This document shows, in pieces, positions 31,872 through 40,088 of a stretch of 40,596 nt of DNA. The notes beneath the pieces were generated by a model. It saw only the letters and a program-made list of their open reading frames with translations, made no database searches and had not been told where the DNA came from. Numbering within the stretch: the first letter of the stretch is position 1; each line of letters starts with the position of its first letter. A program made the position numbers and the translations under genes. Origin of the DNA: Bradyrhizobium sp. BRP22 (GTDB lineage Bacteria; Pseudomonadota; Alphaproteobacteria; Rhizobiales; Xanthobacteraceae); assembly GCF_020194175.1 (NCBI RefSeq), contig NZ_JADYVX010000004.1, forward strand, positions 305,001 through 345,596. Reading direction: 5' to 3'.

Positions 31872-32678
31872 ATGCCCTATTGGACTTGCGAACAATGCGG
31901 CGCGCAGTTTCCCGATAGCGACCGTCCACCGCCCTCGTGCCCGATTTGCGAGGACGAGCGGCAGTTTGTGAACTGGAACGGACAGACCTGGCTCAGCTGC
32001 GAGGAACTGGCGAAGCGTCATCATCTCGTCTGGCGCGACGATCTCGGGCTCATTGGCATCGCAGCCGAGCCGCGCCTCGCCATCGGCCAGCGCGCGTTGC
32101 TGGTCTCCGATGGCGATGCCCTTGTGATGTGGGATTGCGTCCCGCTCGCGACGCGCGAGGCGATCGACTACGTCAAGTCGCGCGGCGGGCTGAAGGCGAT
32201 CGCGATATCGCATCCGCATTATTATGGCGCGCTCGCCGATTGGAGCGAAGCGTTCGGCAATGCGCCGGTCTATCTGCATGAGGACGACGCACAATGGATC
32301 ACGCGGCCGCATCCGTCGATCGTGCCCTGGCGTGGCGAGACGCTCGCGATATCGGATGATCTCGTGCTGGTCCGAGCCGGCGGGCATTTTGCCGGCGCGA
32401 CGGTGCTGCATTGGCGGAAAGGCGCGGACGGCCGCGGCGCGCTCCTGACCGGCGATATTGCGCAAGTGGCGATGGATCGCCGTCACGTCAGCTTCATGTA
32501 CTCCTATCCGAACTACACCCCGCTGAACGCCACTGCGGTGCGGCGCATCGCGGAGGCGATCGCGCCGCTCGCGTTCGATCGGATCTATGGTGCATGGTGG
32601 GGGCGAAACATCGAGCGCGGCGCCAAGGCGGCGTTCGATGCGTCCGTCGCCCGCTATCTCGCGGCAATCGCCGGATGA
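31872..32678 (+). CDS. MBL-fold protein with N-terminal zinc ribbon and degenerate metal site
   Basis: A 268-residue protein. Residues 1-30 form a rubredoxin-like zinc ribbon (Cys6, Cys9, Cys23, Cys26: YWTCEQCG and PSCPICED). The rest is a metallo-beta-lactamase fold, but the HxHxDH motif reads SHPHYYGAL: His114 and His116 remain while the Asp-His pair is Tyr-Gly. His172 (GGHFAGATVLHW) and Asp195 (LLTGDIAQVA) are kept. One metal site may survive, the second is lost, so it is either a mononuclear enzyme, a redox protein or a non-catalytic member. The ATG at 31872 puts the zinc ribbon directly at the N-terminus; an upstream start at 31770 would run through the preceding terminator. Confidence 0.87.
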   Translation: MPYWTCEQCGAQFPDSDRPPPSCPICEDERQFVNWNGQTWLSCEELAKRHHLVWRDDLGLIGIAAEPRLAIGQRALLVSDGDALVMWDCVPLATREAIDYVKSRGGLKAIAISHPHYYGALADWSEAFGNAPVYLHEDDAQWITRPHPSIVPWRGETLAISDDLVLVRAGGHFAGATVLHWRKGADGRGALLTGDIAQVAMDRRHVSFMYSYPNYTPLNATAVRRIAEAIAPLAFDRIYGAWWGRNIERGAKAAFDASVARYLAAIAG

Positions 32679-32718
32679 GGCAGGCCATAAAAGCGGACTA
32701 TTCCAGCGTGCGGGTCCA

Positions 32719-32746
32719 CTTGCCGCCCGAAATGATATTGCTATAT
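32719..32746 (+). promoter_or_regulatory. Possible heat-shock (RpoH-type) promoter of htpG
   Basis: CTTG (32719-32722), a 17-nt spacer and GCTATAT (32740-32746) resemble the alphaproteobacterial sigma-32 promoter (CTTG-N17-CYTATnT, as I recall it), with one mismatch in the -10 part. It lies 48 bp upstream of the htpG start, a fitting place. Confidence 0.45.
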
Positions 32747-32794
32747 CAGGGGCTTCCCGCCGTTTCGTTGGACCTGTCAGCCTAGCGATTTGCC

Positions 32795-34654
32795 ATGACC
32801 ACCACGACCGCCCCTGAATCCCAGCCGTTCCAGGCCGAGGTTGCCGAGCTCCTGCAGCTCATGGTGCACTCGGTCTATTCGGAAACCGATATCTTCCTGC
32901 GCGAATTGATCTCGAACGCCTCGGATGCCTGCGACAAGCTGCGTTACGAGGCGATTGCCGCGCCGGATCTGATCGCCGACGGTGCGCCGCCGAAGATCTG
33001 GATCAGGCCGGACAAGAACGCCAATACGTTGTCCGTGATCGACAGCGGCATCGGCATGGACCGGCAGGAGCTGATCGACAATCTCGGCACCATCGCGCGT
33101 TCCGGCACCAAGTCGTTCCTGGCGCGACTCGCCGAGGCCAAGGACGGCGCCAACCTGATCGGCCAGTTCGGCGTCGGCTTCTATGCCGCCTTCATGGTTG
33201 CCGAAAAGATCGTCGTGATCAGCCGCCGTGCCGGAAGCGATGAGGTCTGGACCTGGACCTCGTCAGGCGGCAGCGGCTTCGAGATCGCGCCGGCCGGCGA
33301 GGAGGACGCCAAGCGCGTCATCCGCGGCACCGAGATCGTGCTGCACCTGAAGAAGGACGCCGCAAAATATCTCGAGACCTATGAGATCGAGCGCATCGTC
33401 CGCGCCTATTCGGACAATATCCAGTTCCCGATCGAACTGGTGCCGGAGGAGGGCGAGCCGCGCCAGATCAATTCCGCGAGCGCGCTGTGGCAGCGGTCGA
33501 AATCGGAGCTGTCGGCGGAGGACTACAAGGAAGCCTATAAATCGATCGCCGGCGCCTTCGACGAGCCGGCGATGACCCTGCATTATCGCGCCGAGGGCCG
33601 GCAGTCCTATGCCGTGCTGCTGTTCGCGCCCTCGACGAAGCCGTTCGACCTGTTCGAGCCGGCGCGCAAGGGCAGGGTGAAGCTCTATGTCCGCCGCGTC
33701 TTCATCGCCGACGATGCCGATCTCCTGCCGGCTTATCTGCGCTTCATCCGCGGCGTGATCGACAGCGAGGACCTTCCGCTCAACATCTCGCGCGAGATGC
33801 TGCAGAACAATCCGCAGCTCACGCAGATCCGCAACGCCGTGACCGGCCGCGTCATCGGCGAATTCGAGCGATTGGCGGACAAGGAGCAGGACGCGTTCGC
33901 CAAGATCTGGGATGCGTTCGGTCCGGTCCTCAAGGAGGGCCTGTGGGAAGACTACGAGCGGCGCGAGAAGCTGCTCGGCCTGGCGCGCTTCACGACGACC
34001 GCGGGCGAGAACCGCACGCTCAAGCAATATGTCGAGGCGATCAGGCCGAACCAGACCGACATCTATTATCTCACCGGCGATAGCATCGAGCGGTTGAAGT
34101 CGAATCCAAAACTCGAAGCCGCGAAAGCACGCGGCGTCGAGGTGCTCCTGCTCACCGATCCCGTGGACGCGTTCTGGACCTCGGCGCCGATCGATTTCGG
34201 CGGCAAGCCGCTGAAGTCGCTGAGCCAGGGCGACGTCGATTTCAGCCTGATCCCGCTCGTCGACGACAAGGCGGCCGCGAAGGACGAACCGGCGGCGGAT
34301 GAGGCCACGACGATCGCCGCGATCAAGGAAGCGCTCGGCGAGCGCGTCGCCGATGTCCGCGCCTCGCAGCGGCTGACCTCGAGCGCCTCGTGCCTGGTCG
34401 GCGGCGGCCGCGACCGCATGCTCGAGCGGCTGCTCGCACAACAGAACCGCGGGGCGGTGACAAAGCCGATTCTCGAGGTCAATCTGCGCCATCCTTTGGT
34501 TGCCGCGATCGTGGGCGAGAAGGATGCGGCGAGGGATCTGTCGTTGCTCCTGCTCGAGCAGGCCCAGATCCTGGAGGGCGAATTGCCGGAAGACCCGGCC
34601 GCGTTCGCGAGCCGTCTCAACCAGCTCGTGCTGCGCGGACTGGCGAAGGCGTAG
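32795..34654 (+). CDS. htpG: Molecular chaperone HtpG (Hsp90)
   Basis: A 619-residue cytosolic ATP-dependent chaperone. The N-terminal ATPase domain has [20 protein letters not shown] (with the catalytic Glu), [19 protein letters not shown], and [14 protein letters not shown]. The middle domain includes [33 protein letters not shown] and [17 protein letters not shown], and the last 120 residues form the dimerisation domain, starting near [15 protein letters not shown]. Length is normal for bacterial HtpG and no motif is missing. A heat-shock-like promoter lies 48 bp upstream. Single gene, followed by a family 4 repeat. Confidence 0.97.
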   Translation: MTTTTAPESQPFQAEVAELLQLMVHSVYSETDIFLRELISNASDACDKLRYEAIAAPDLIADGAPPKIWIRPDKNANTLSVIDSGIGMDRQELIDNLGTIARSGTKSFLARLAEAKDGANLIGQFGVGFYAAFMVAEKIVVISRRAGSDEVWTWTSSGGSGFEIAPAGEEDAKRVIRGTEIVLHLKKDAAKYLETYEIERIVRAYSDNIQFPIELVPEEGEPRQINSASALWQRSKSELSAEDYKEAYKSIAGAFDEPAMTLHYRAEGRQSYAVLLFAPSTKPFDLFEPARKGRVKLYVRRVFIADDADLLPAYLRFIRGVIDSEDLPLNISREMLQNNPQLTQIRNAVTGRVIGEFERLADKEQDAFAKIWDAFGPVLKEGLWEDYERREKLLGLARFTTTAGENRTLKQYVEAIRPNQTDIYYLTGDSIERLKSNPKLEAAKARGVEVLLLTDPVDAFWTSAPIDFGGKPLKSLSQGDVDFSLIPLVDDKAAAKDEPAADEATTIAAIKEALGERVADVRASQRLTSSASCLVGGGRDRMLERLLAQQNRGAVTKPILEVNLRHPLVAAIVGEKDAARDLSLLLLEQAQILEGELPEDPAAFASRLNQLVLRGLAKA

Positions 34655-34668
34655 CACGGTCCGCATCC

Positions 34669-34751
34669 GTCCTTGCGAGCGGAGCGAAGCAATCCATCGT
34701 GCCGCGAGTGGAGAAATGGATTGCTTCGTCGCTATCGCTCCTCGCAATGAC
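34669..34751. repeat. Intergenic palindromic repeat, family 4, second member
   Basis: The arms GTCCTTGCGAGCGGAGCGAAGC and GTCGCTATCGCTCCTCGCAATGAC are largely inverted, and CGAAGCAATCCAT pairs with ATGGATTGCTTCG. It is the same family as 10800-10884. It lies between htpG and the DUF3095 gene. Confidence 0.8.
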
Positions 34752-34823
34752 AGCTACTGCCGCTTGCAACCGATCCCAAAGCCAGCCGTATCTGCTACAC
34801 AGACTCCGAAAGCGGAGCGGTCC

Positions 34824-35978
34824 ATGGCGGCGGCAGGCGGCAGCGAGATCTTCTACGGCGGCATCCCGGTGTTCCGCGGCTTTGCGCGCCTGATGGAGCC
34901 GTCGCTGTATTCGCCGTTGCCTGACGACTGGACCATCGGCGTCGCCGACATCGTGGAATCGACCAAGGCGATCGCCGCACAGCGCTACAAGGCGGTCAAC
35001 ATGGCGGGTGCGGCCGTCATCGCCGCCGTCACCAACGCACTCCAGGGCCGCGAATTCCCCTTCGTGTTCGGCGGCGACGGCGCAAGCTTTGCGGTCGCGC
35101 CCGCCGATCTCGACGCCGCGCGCGAGGCGCTGGCGGCGACCGCGATCTGGGTAAGGGATGATCTCGATCTCATCATGCGCGTGGCGCTGGTGCCGATGAA
35201 GGACATACGACAGCAAGGTCTGGACGTCCGCGTCGCCCGCTTCGGGCCGTCGGCCAATCTTTCCTATGCGATGTTCTCCGGCGGCGGGCTTGGCTTCGCG
35301 GAAGCTGCGATGAAGCGCGGTGAATTCGCGGTCGCGCCGGCGCCGCCGGGCACGCAGCCCGATCTCAGCGGGCTGTCCTGCCGCTTCGAGGAAATTCCAT
35401 CCGCGCGCGGCGTCATTCTGGCCGTACTGGTGGTGCCGGCGAAGGGCGGCGATCCCCGTGCCTTCCGCAAGGCGATCGAGGAGGTCATAGCGCTCGCCGA
35501 ACGGAGCCCGGATGCTGGCCGCCCGGTGCCGTCGGACGGGCCGGCGCTGCGCTGGCCGCCGCAGGGCCTCGACTTCGAGGCGCGCACCAGGCGCGGCGGC
35601 CCGCTGTTCGCGCGGCGCGTCCTGGTGCTTGCCGTCACGCTATGGGTCGCCACCATCATGCGCTTCGGCATCAGGATCGGCAGGTTCGTGCCGCAGGACT
35701 ATATGCGTCAGGTGGTGGAAAATTCCGACTTCCGCAAATATGACGACGGCTTGCGGATGATCCTCGATTGCAGCGAGGAACTGGCGCAGGCGCTCGCCGA
35801 AGGTCTTGCGCAGGCCGCTGCCAACGGTGTCGTGCGTTATGGCCTGCACCGGCAGGATGCCGCGATGATGACCTGCTTCACGCCGTCGGCGATGCGGAGC
35901 GACCACGTGCATTTCATCGACGGCGCCCGCGGCGGCTACGCCTCCGCCGCCACGGCGCTGAAGACGATGCCTACATGA
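34824..35978 (+). CDS. DUF3095 family protein, class III cyclase-like
   Basis: A 384-residue protein of the DUF3095 family, sometimes annotated as adenylate cyclase. The N-terminal half looks like a nucleotide cyclase palm: IGVADIVESTKAI (Asp42 at a metal-binding place) and FPFVFGGDGASFAV (Asp85), then MRVALVPMKDIRQQGLDVRVARF. The later part (ARRVLVLAVTLWVATIMRFG to DFRKYDDGLRMILDCSEEL) is specific to the family and may contain a membrane-touching helix near residue 280. CGGAG stands 7-8 nt before ATG 34824; the longer open frame runs through a repeat. Real activity and product are unknown; it would be a second cyclase-type gene in this window. Confidence 0.83.
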   Translation: MAAAGGSEIFYGGIPVFRGFARLMEPSLYSPLPDDWTIGVADIVESTKAIAAQRYKAVNMAGAAVIAAVTNALQGREFPFVFGGDGASFAVAPADLDAAREALAATAIWVRDDLDLIMRVALVPMKDIRQQGLDVRVARFGPSANLSYAMFSGGGLGFAEAAMKRGEFAVAPAPPGTQPDLSGLSCRFEEIPSARGVILAVLVVPAKGGDPRAFRKAIEEVIALAERSPDAGRPVPSDGPALRWPPQGLDFEARTRRGGPLFARRVLVLAVTLWVATIMRFGIRIGRFVPQDYMRQVVENSDFRKYDDGLRMILDCSEELAQALAEGLAQAAANGVVRYGLHRQDAAMMTCFTPSAMRSDHVHFIDGARGGYASAATALKTMPT

Positions 35979-36002
35979 ACCACTTCAGCTTCTGGCTCGC
36001 TC

Positions 36003-36127
36003 TCCACCTCGCCTTGAAAAGGGGAGGTCGGTTTGCGCGTAAGCGCAGACCGGGTGGGGATCTCTCTCCACGGGCGCCTGTGCTCGTGGCTTGACCCCCA
36101 TCCCGACCTTCCCCCTTTCAGGAGGAA
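36003..36127. repeat. Intergenic repeat, family 5 (CCCCTTTTCAAGGC / GGGGAGGTCGG type)
   Basis: It contains CCTTGAAAAGGGGAGGTCGG near its left end and CCGACCTTCCCCCTTTCAGG near its right end, which are inverted copies, with the internal GTTTGCGCGTAAGCGC hairpin. The region at 38129-38315 contains the same type of arms. It lies between the convergent DUF3095 and DUF2147 genes. Confidence 0.75.
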
Positions 36128-36149
36128 GTTAATCCATCGCACTCCACAG

Positions 36150-36593
36150 TCAGCGTCCCACGCGCGTCCAGGTTTCGCCGCCGCAGAGCGCGCCGACGCA
36201 GCCTTCGACCCGCAGCGTATCGGGTCCCGCGAGCGAAACGCTGCTCGCATAGGTGCCGCCATCATCGGCGTTGTAGATCTGGCCAGCCCACTTGCCGCCG
36301 TCGGCCGGCCGCATGCCCGAGAACAGCGGCAGCCCGATGATCGGACGCGTGGTGAGCGCCGGATTCGGATTCTTGTTGTCGACCTGGGGCCTGCCGGTCG
36401 CGGGGTCGATCGGCTCGCGCAACGAGACGATCACGCCGCAAATGCCGCCGCCGCATTTGCTGATCTTGACGCGGGCGTCGCCCGCCTGCGTCTGCCACAC
36501 ACCGGACGGATCACCTGCGCCTTGCGCGCGCGCCATCGGTGCGGCCAACAATCCCGCCAGCATCGCCGCGACAAACACTGATCTGCAAGCCAT
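36150..36593 (-). CDS. DUF2147 domain-containing secreted protein
   Basis: A 147-residue protein with a Sec signal peptide (MACRSVFVAAMLAGLLAAP, cleavage after ARA near residue 23). The mature part DPSGVWQTQAGDARVKISKC opens the DUF2147 domain, followed by GGGICGVIVSLREP, NPNPALTTRPIIGLPL and the end CVGALCGGETWTRV. Two Cys pairs suggest disulfides in the periplasm. This small lipocalin-like family has no assigned function in rhizobia. Start at 36593; longer frames overlap the GNAT gene on the same strand in another frame. Confidence 0.88.
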   Translation of the reverse strand: MACRSVFVAAMLAGLLAAPMARAQGAGDPSGVWQTQAGDARVKISKCGGGICGVIVSLREPIDPATGRPQVDNKNPNPALTTRPIIGLPLFSGMRPADGGKWAGQIYNADDGGTYASSVSLAGPDTLRVEGCVGALCGGETWTRVGR

Positions 36594-36711
36594 GATTCGT
36601 TCCCCAGGAAAAGCAGGCCTGCATAGCAACAAATCGGTTTTGTGCAATCTCACTTCCGCGCGTTCGCGCGCGATCATTTGCCCCGGTTCATGATGCGCGT
36701 CATTCAGGGGA

Positions 36712-37239
36712 TCACCAGGGCAGGCCGCACAGGTCGATGGTCCCCGTATCGGGCGCGCGCTTGATGTCGAACACGAACGGCGCCATCGCCTCGAAACGGA
36801 TGCGTCCGTTCGGCTGCTCGCAATAGATATCGCCGGTGAAAGGCCGCCAGCCGCGCGTCTGGTAGAAGGCGAAATTGTGCGGCTCGCAGAACAGCAGGAT
36901 GAAGCGGGCCGCCTCATTGGCGCGCACGGTCTCGACCGCGGCGTTGAGCGCGATCGAGGCATAGCCGCGGCGTCGGCAGTCCTCGCGGGTCGCTACCCCG
37001 CCGATGCCGCCGACATGGATCCGGTGTCCGTTCCAGATGATGGTGCGGAAATAGATGCCGACATGGCAGCCGACACCGCCCTCAGGCGCATCGATCAGGA
37101 CGCGCAGGTCGGCGTGAGCCCACTTGACATGGCCCCACGGCAATTTGGCGATCGCCTCGCTCGGCCACACCGCCTGAAGCAGCGGTTCGACCGTCTTCCA
37201 GGAAGCGTCGCCGTTGAGGACTTCGATCTCGATACTCAT
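36712..37239 (-). CDS. GNAT family N-acetyltransferase, AAC(2')-like layout
   Basis: A 175-residue acetyltransferase. Motif A, the acetyl-CoA binding turn, reads VATREDCRRRGYASIAL, preceded by IYFRTIIWNGHRIHVGGIGG and followed by FILLFCEPHNFAFYQTRGW (motif B). The C-terminal PDTGTIDLCGLPW resembles the end of aminoglycoside 2'-N-acetyltransferases, in which a GTIDL-like segment precedes a Trp. A drug-modifying role is only a guess. The ATG at 37239 has AAGGACC 8 nt upstream; the ATG at 37257 adds six residues and lacks a site. Confidence 0.83.
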   Translation of the reverse strand: MSIEIEVLNGDASWKTVEPLLQAVWPSEAIAKLPWGHVKWAHADLRVLIDAPEGGVGCHVGIYFRTIIWNGHRIHVGGIGGVATREDCRRRGYASIALNAAVETVRANEAARFILLFCEPHNFAFYQTRGWRPFTGDIYCEQPNGRIRFEAMAPFVFDIKRAPDTGTIDLCGLPW

Positions 37240-37501
37240 CCAAGTCGGTCCTTGCATGCCGCCTGTGCAATCTTACTCGCACCAACAGGGAAAGGCATCC
37301 AGCCCTGCATCCCGGCGCGGCGAGTCGATCTTAAGCATTTCATTCCCAACACTATTTTGGAGTTGGTTCGTTGCGCTGACGTTTTGCAAACCGCTTGCGC
37401 CGCCCGCATGCCCGCGCCGAAAATGCGGTGTTTAACTGTGATGGAACCTTCTATAAGAGGTCTCCGTTAGTGTCGTCTCCCATCATGTTGGACATCACAC
37501 C

Positions 37502-38098
37502 ATGACTTTCACGTTACCTGACCTCCCCTACGCCCACGACGCCCTCGCGCCCTACATGTCGAAGGAAACGCTGGAGTACCATCACGACAAGCATCATCAG
37601 GCTTACGTGACCAACGGCAACAACGCGATCAAAGGGACCGAATTCGAGGGCAAGTCCCTCGAGGAGATCGTGAAGGGCTCGTACAACAAGAACGCGGCCG
37701 TCTTCAACAATGCCGGCCAGCACTACAATCACATCCACTTCTGGAAGTGGATGAAGCCGAACGGCGGCGGCAGCAAGCTCCCCGGCCGGCTCGAAAAGAA
37801 GATCAACGAGGACCTTGGCGGCTTCGACAAGTTCAAGACCGATTTCGCCGCTGCCGGTGTCGGCCAGTTCGGCTCGGGCTGGGCCTGGCTGCAGGTCAAG
37901 GGCGGCAAGCTCGAGATCTCGAAGACGCCGAACGGCGAGAACCCGCTGGTCCATGGCGCGGTCCCGATCCTGGGCGTCGACGTCTGGGAGCACTCCTACT
38001 ACATCGACTATCGCAACCGCCGTCCCGACTATCTGAAGGCGTTCGTCGAGAATCTCGTGAACTGGGACTACGTCGACGAGCTGTTCGGCAAGGCTTGA
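37502..38098 (+). CDS. sodB: Superoxide dismutase, Fe type
   Basis: A 198-residue cytosolic Fe/Mn-family SOD. Metal ligands are His27 (LEYHHDKHH), His77 (HYNHIHFW), Asp160 and His164 (VDVWEHSYYIDY). Gln73 in NNAGQHYNH occupies the place of the Gln that marks Fe-type enzymes, so iron is the likely metal. No signal peptide. TATAAG about 45 bp upstream could be the -10 element. The ATG at 37502 is the only sensible start. A family 5 repeat follows. Confidence 0.95.
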   Translation: MTFTLPDLPYAHDALAPYMSKETLEYHHDKHHQAYVTNGNNAIKGTEFEGKSLEEIVKGSYNKNAAVFNNAGQHYNHIHFWKWMKPNGGGSKLPGRLEKKINEDLGGFDKFKTDFAAAGVGQFGSGWAWLQVKGGKLEISKTPNGENPLVHGAVPILGVDVWEHSYYIDYRNRRPDYLKAFVENLVNWDYVDELFGKA

Positions 38099-38128
38099 GC
38101 TTCTGGCAGCGTCAATCATGCACGGCGT

Positions 38129-38315
38129 CTCGACCCTCCCCGGAAAGGGGAGGGTCGGTTCGCATGTAGCGAAGCGCAATGCGAACCGGGGAGGGGTCAA
38201 GTCTCTCCACTCGGGCACCGTCTCAGCGGAGAGACCTGACCCCGCCCCGCCGCTCACTACATTCGCGTCGACCTCAGAGCGAGCTTCGTCTCGACCCCCT
38301 TTCAGGGGAGGGCAA
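38129..38315. repeat. Intergenic repeat, family 5, second region
   Basis: Arms CGACCCTCCCCGGAAAGGGG and TCGACCCCCTTTCAGGGGAG stand at the two ends, with the AGGGTCGGTTCGCATGTAGC and GCGAATG-like stems between. It fills most of the space between sodB and crcB and ends only 18 bp before the crcB start. Confidence 0.7.
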
Positions 38316-38332
38316 ACACACCAGCGGGGGCA

Positions 38333-38722
38333 GTGGTGGGAACGGCAGCAAGCTATTTTCTGGTCTTCTTCGGTGGCGGCCTCGGCGCGATGCTGCGCCA
38401 CTTCGTCAATCTGACTTGTGCGCGCTGCGTCGGCACCGCCTTTCCTTACGGCACCTTCATCATCAACATCACCGGTTCGACCGTGATGGGCCTGATCGCG
38501 GGCTATCTCGCCTTCAAGGGCGAGGCGTCGCAGCCGTGGCGGCTGTTTTTGATGACCGGCATCCTCGGCGGCTACACCACTTTCTCCGCATTCTCGCTCG
38601 ACACCGCGTTGCTCTACGAACGCGGCGAACTCGCGCTCGCGGCACTCTACGTGCTCGGCTCGGTCGCGCTGTCGATAGCGGGCCTGTTCGCCGGACTGGC
38701 CATCGTCCGCCACCTCACATGA
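38333..38722 (+). CDS. crcB: Fluoride exporter CrcB/FluC
   Basis: A 129-residue dual-topology fluoride channel with four helices at about 5-25, 37-60, 68-90 and 99-122. FFGGGLGAMLRHFVN, GTFIINITGSTVMGL and GILGGYTTFSAFSLD are the family signatures; the Asn, Phe and Thr-Thr-Phe-Ser residues line the pore and sodium site. The start is GTG, at 38333 or at 38336. No fluoride riboswitch could be made out in front of it; the upstream space is repeat DNA. Confidence 0.92.
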   Translation: MVGTAASYFLVFFGGGLGAMLRHFVNLTCARCVGTAFPYGTFIINITGSTVMGLIAGYLAFKGEASQPWRLFLMTGILGGYTTFSAFSLDTALLYERGELALAALYVLGSVALSIAGLFAGLAIVRHLT

Positions 38723-38729
38723 TCCTTCC

Positions 38730-38855
38730 GTCATTCCGGGGCGCGCGAAGCGCGAGCTATGATGTGCGATTGCACATCAGAGAATCCATCGGGCCGCATG
38801 CACAGGCGGTGAAATGGATTCCGGGCTCGATGCTGTCGCATCGCCCTCGAATGAC
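38730..38855. repeat. Intergenic palindromic repeat, family 1, second member
   Basis: GTCATTCCGGGGCGCGCGAAGCGCG on the left and the TCGCCCTCGAATGAC end on the right, with GAATCCAT and ATGGATTC inside, correspond to 2454-2557, but a 22-nt insertion with its own hairpin (TGATGTGCGATTGCACATCA) is present in the left arm. Confidence 0.83.
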
Positions 38856-38991
38856 GAAATGGAGAGAGCGGCGCACCTGCGCATGGCCATAGCCTGCGCG
38901 CGCATGGATGCAGGGCGAGCTTCCGTTTGCGTCGCCTGTGTGACGGGACTAAGCAGGATGAAAATTCTCACCCCGCCGCGGCCCCATTGCC

Positions 38992-39591
38992 TTGTCAGAT
39001 GCACCGCTGAAAGACCCGCCGCCGGCCGATGACGCGGAGGCCGAGCCGCGTCCCGGCCGCGTGCGCAAGCCGATCGGCTGGTCGATGATCTCGATCCTCG
39101 TGCTGGTCCTGGTTTGCGCCGGCCTGGTGTACCGGCGCGATGGTGTGGATGGCGTGATCGAAATTCTCACCCATGATCTCTCGCTGTTCGGCGGCATCCT
39201 GCCGCGCGTGCTCGCGGGCTGCCTGCTCGGTGCATTCATCGCGGAAATTCTGCCGCACGAAAAAGTCTCGCGCTCGCTCGGACCGAAATCGGGATTGAAG
39301 GGCCTCCTCATCGGCACTGCCTTCGGCGCGATCCTGCCGGGCGGTCCCTTCACCGCCTATCCGGTGGCGGCGGCGCTGCTCACCGTCGGCGCCGATTTCG
39401 GCGCCACCATCGCGATGGTGGTGAGCTGGACCCTGATCGGCTATGGCCGCGCGGTCGCCTGGGAGTTGCCGATCATGGGTACCGAGTTCACGCTGTGGCG
39501 GATCGTGATCTCGCTGCCGCTGCCAGTGCTCGCCGGCGCCCTCGGCCGCTTCGTCTATGCCCGGATCTATCCGAACGGCGCGCCGCAATGA
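38992..39591 (+). CDS. Half-permease A (COG0701-like, PF03773-type)
   Basis: A 199-residue membrane protein: a polar Pro/Asp-rich N-terminus of about 27 residues, then five or so hydrophobic segments. IEILTHDLSLFGGILPRVLAG and LIGTAFGAILPGGPFTAYPV are typical of one half of COG0701 permeases, whose full-length members contain two such repeats. The Cys residues of arsenite or organoarsenical ArsP permeases are absent in the corresponding loops. The start is most likely TTG at 38992 (MSDAPLKDPP), since no ATG or GTG lies in frame before the first helices; its ribosome site is poor. It overlaps the next gene by four bases. Confidence 0.75.
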   Translation: MSDAPLKDPPPADDAEAEPRPGRVRKPIGWSMISILVLVLVCAGLVYRRDGVDGVIEILTHDLSLFGGILPRVLAGCLLGAFIAEILPHEKVSRSLGPKSGLKGLLIGTAFGAILPGGPFTAYPVAAALLTVGADFGATIAMVVSWTLIGYGRAVAWELPIMGTEFTLWRIVISLPLPVLAGALGRFVYARIYPNGAPQ

Positions 39592-40088
39592 GCGCGGCGC
39601 TCCTGATCGACATCCTGCTGTGGGGTTCGGTTGCAGGCGTCGGCTACATCGCCTGGCGCCGCGGACGCACGGTGCTGGTGTCGTCCCTGCGCGAAGGTTC
39701 GCTCGAATTTGCGGGCATCATGCCGCGGATCGCGATCGGCGTGGTCGGCTCCGGCTATATCGCCGCCGTGATCCCGCAGGAGATCATCACCGGCTGGCTC
39801 GGACCGGACAGCGGCTGGCTCGGCGTGCTGACCGCCGTCATCGCGGGCGCGGCGACGCCGGGCGGGCCGGTGGTCGGCTTTTCTATCGGCGCGGTGGCGA
39901 TGAAGGCCGGCGGCGGTCCGCCCCAGGTGGTCGCCTATGTCGTGGCCTGGGCGCTGTTCGCCTTCCAGAGGGTGATCCTGTGGGAGATCCCGTTCATGCC
40001 GGCGCGCTTCGTCTGGTTCCGCGCCGCGGTCTCGGTGCCGTTCCCGTTCCTGGCTGCGGCGATCGCGATGGTGATCGGGAGGCCATGA
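39588..40088 (+). CDS. Half-permease B (COG0701-like, PF03773-type)
   Basis: A 166-residue membrane protein with about five hydrophobic segments. LEFAGIMPRIAIGVVGSGYI and AVIAGAATPGGPVVGFSIGAV match the corresponding blocks of half A (GGILPRVLAG and GAILPGGPFTAYPVAA), so the two proteins are ancient repeats of each other. Together they make up the content of one full-length permease. ATG at 39588 overlaps the preceding stop (ATGA), a sign of translational coupling and of a likely heterodimer. Substrate unknown. Confidence 0.77.
   Translation: MSAALLIDILLWGSVAGVGYIAWRRGRTVLVSSLREGSLEFAGIMPRIAIGVVGSGYIAAVIPQEIITGWLGPDSGWLGVLTAVIAGAATPGGPVVGFSIGAVAMKAGGGPPQVVAYVVAWALFAFQRVILWEIPFMPARFVWFRAAVSVPFPFLAAAIAMVIGRP

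Noticed and set aside
33263..34747. 494-codon minus-strand frame opposite htpG
   Set aside because: Shadow of a complete HtpG; no start context.
38281..38335. Fluoride riboswitch in front of crcB
   Set aside because: The upstream space is a family 5 repeat, and I could not find the conserved pseudoknot arrangement.
37514..38734. 406-codon minus-strand frame over sodB and crcB
   Set aside because: It runs through two real genes and a repeat; shadow only.
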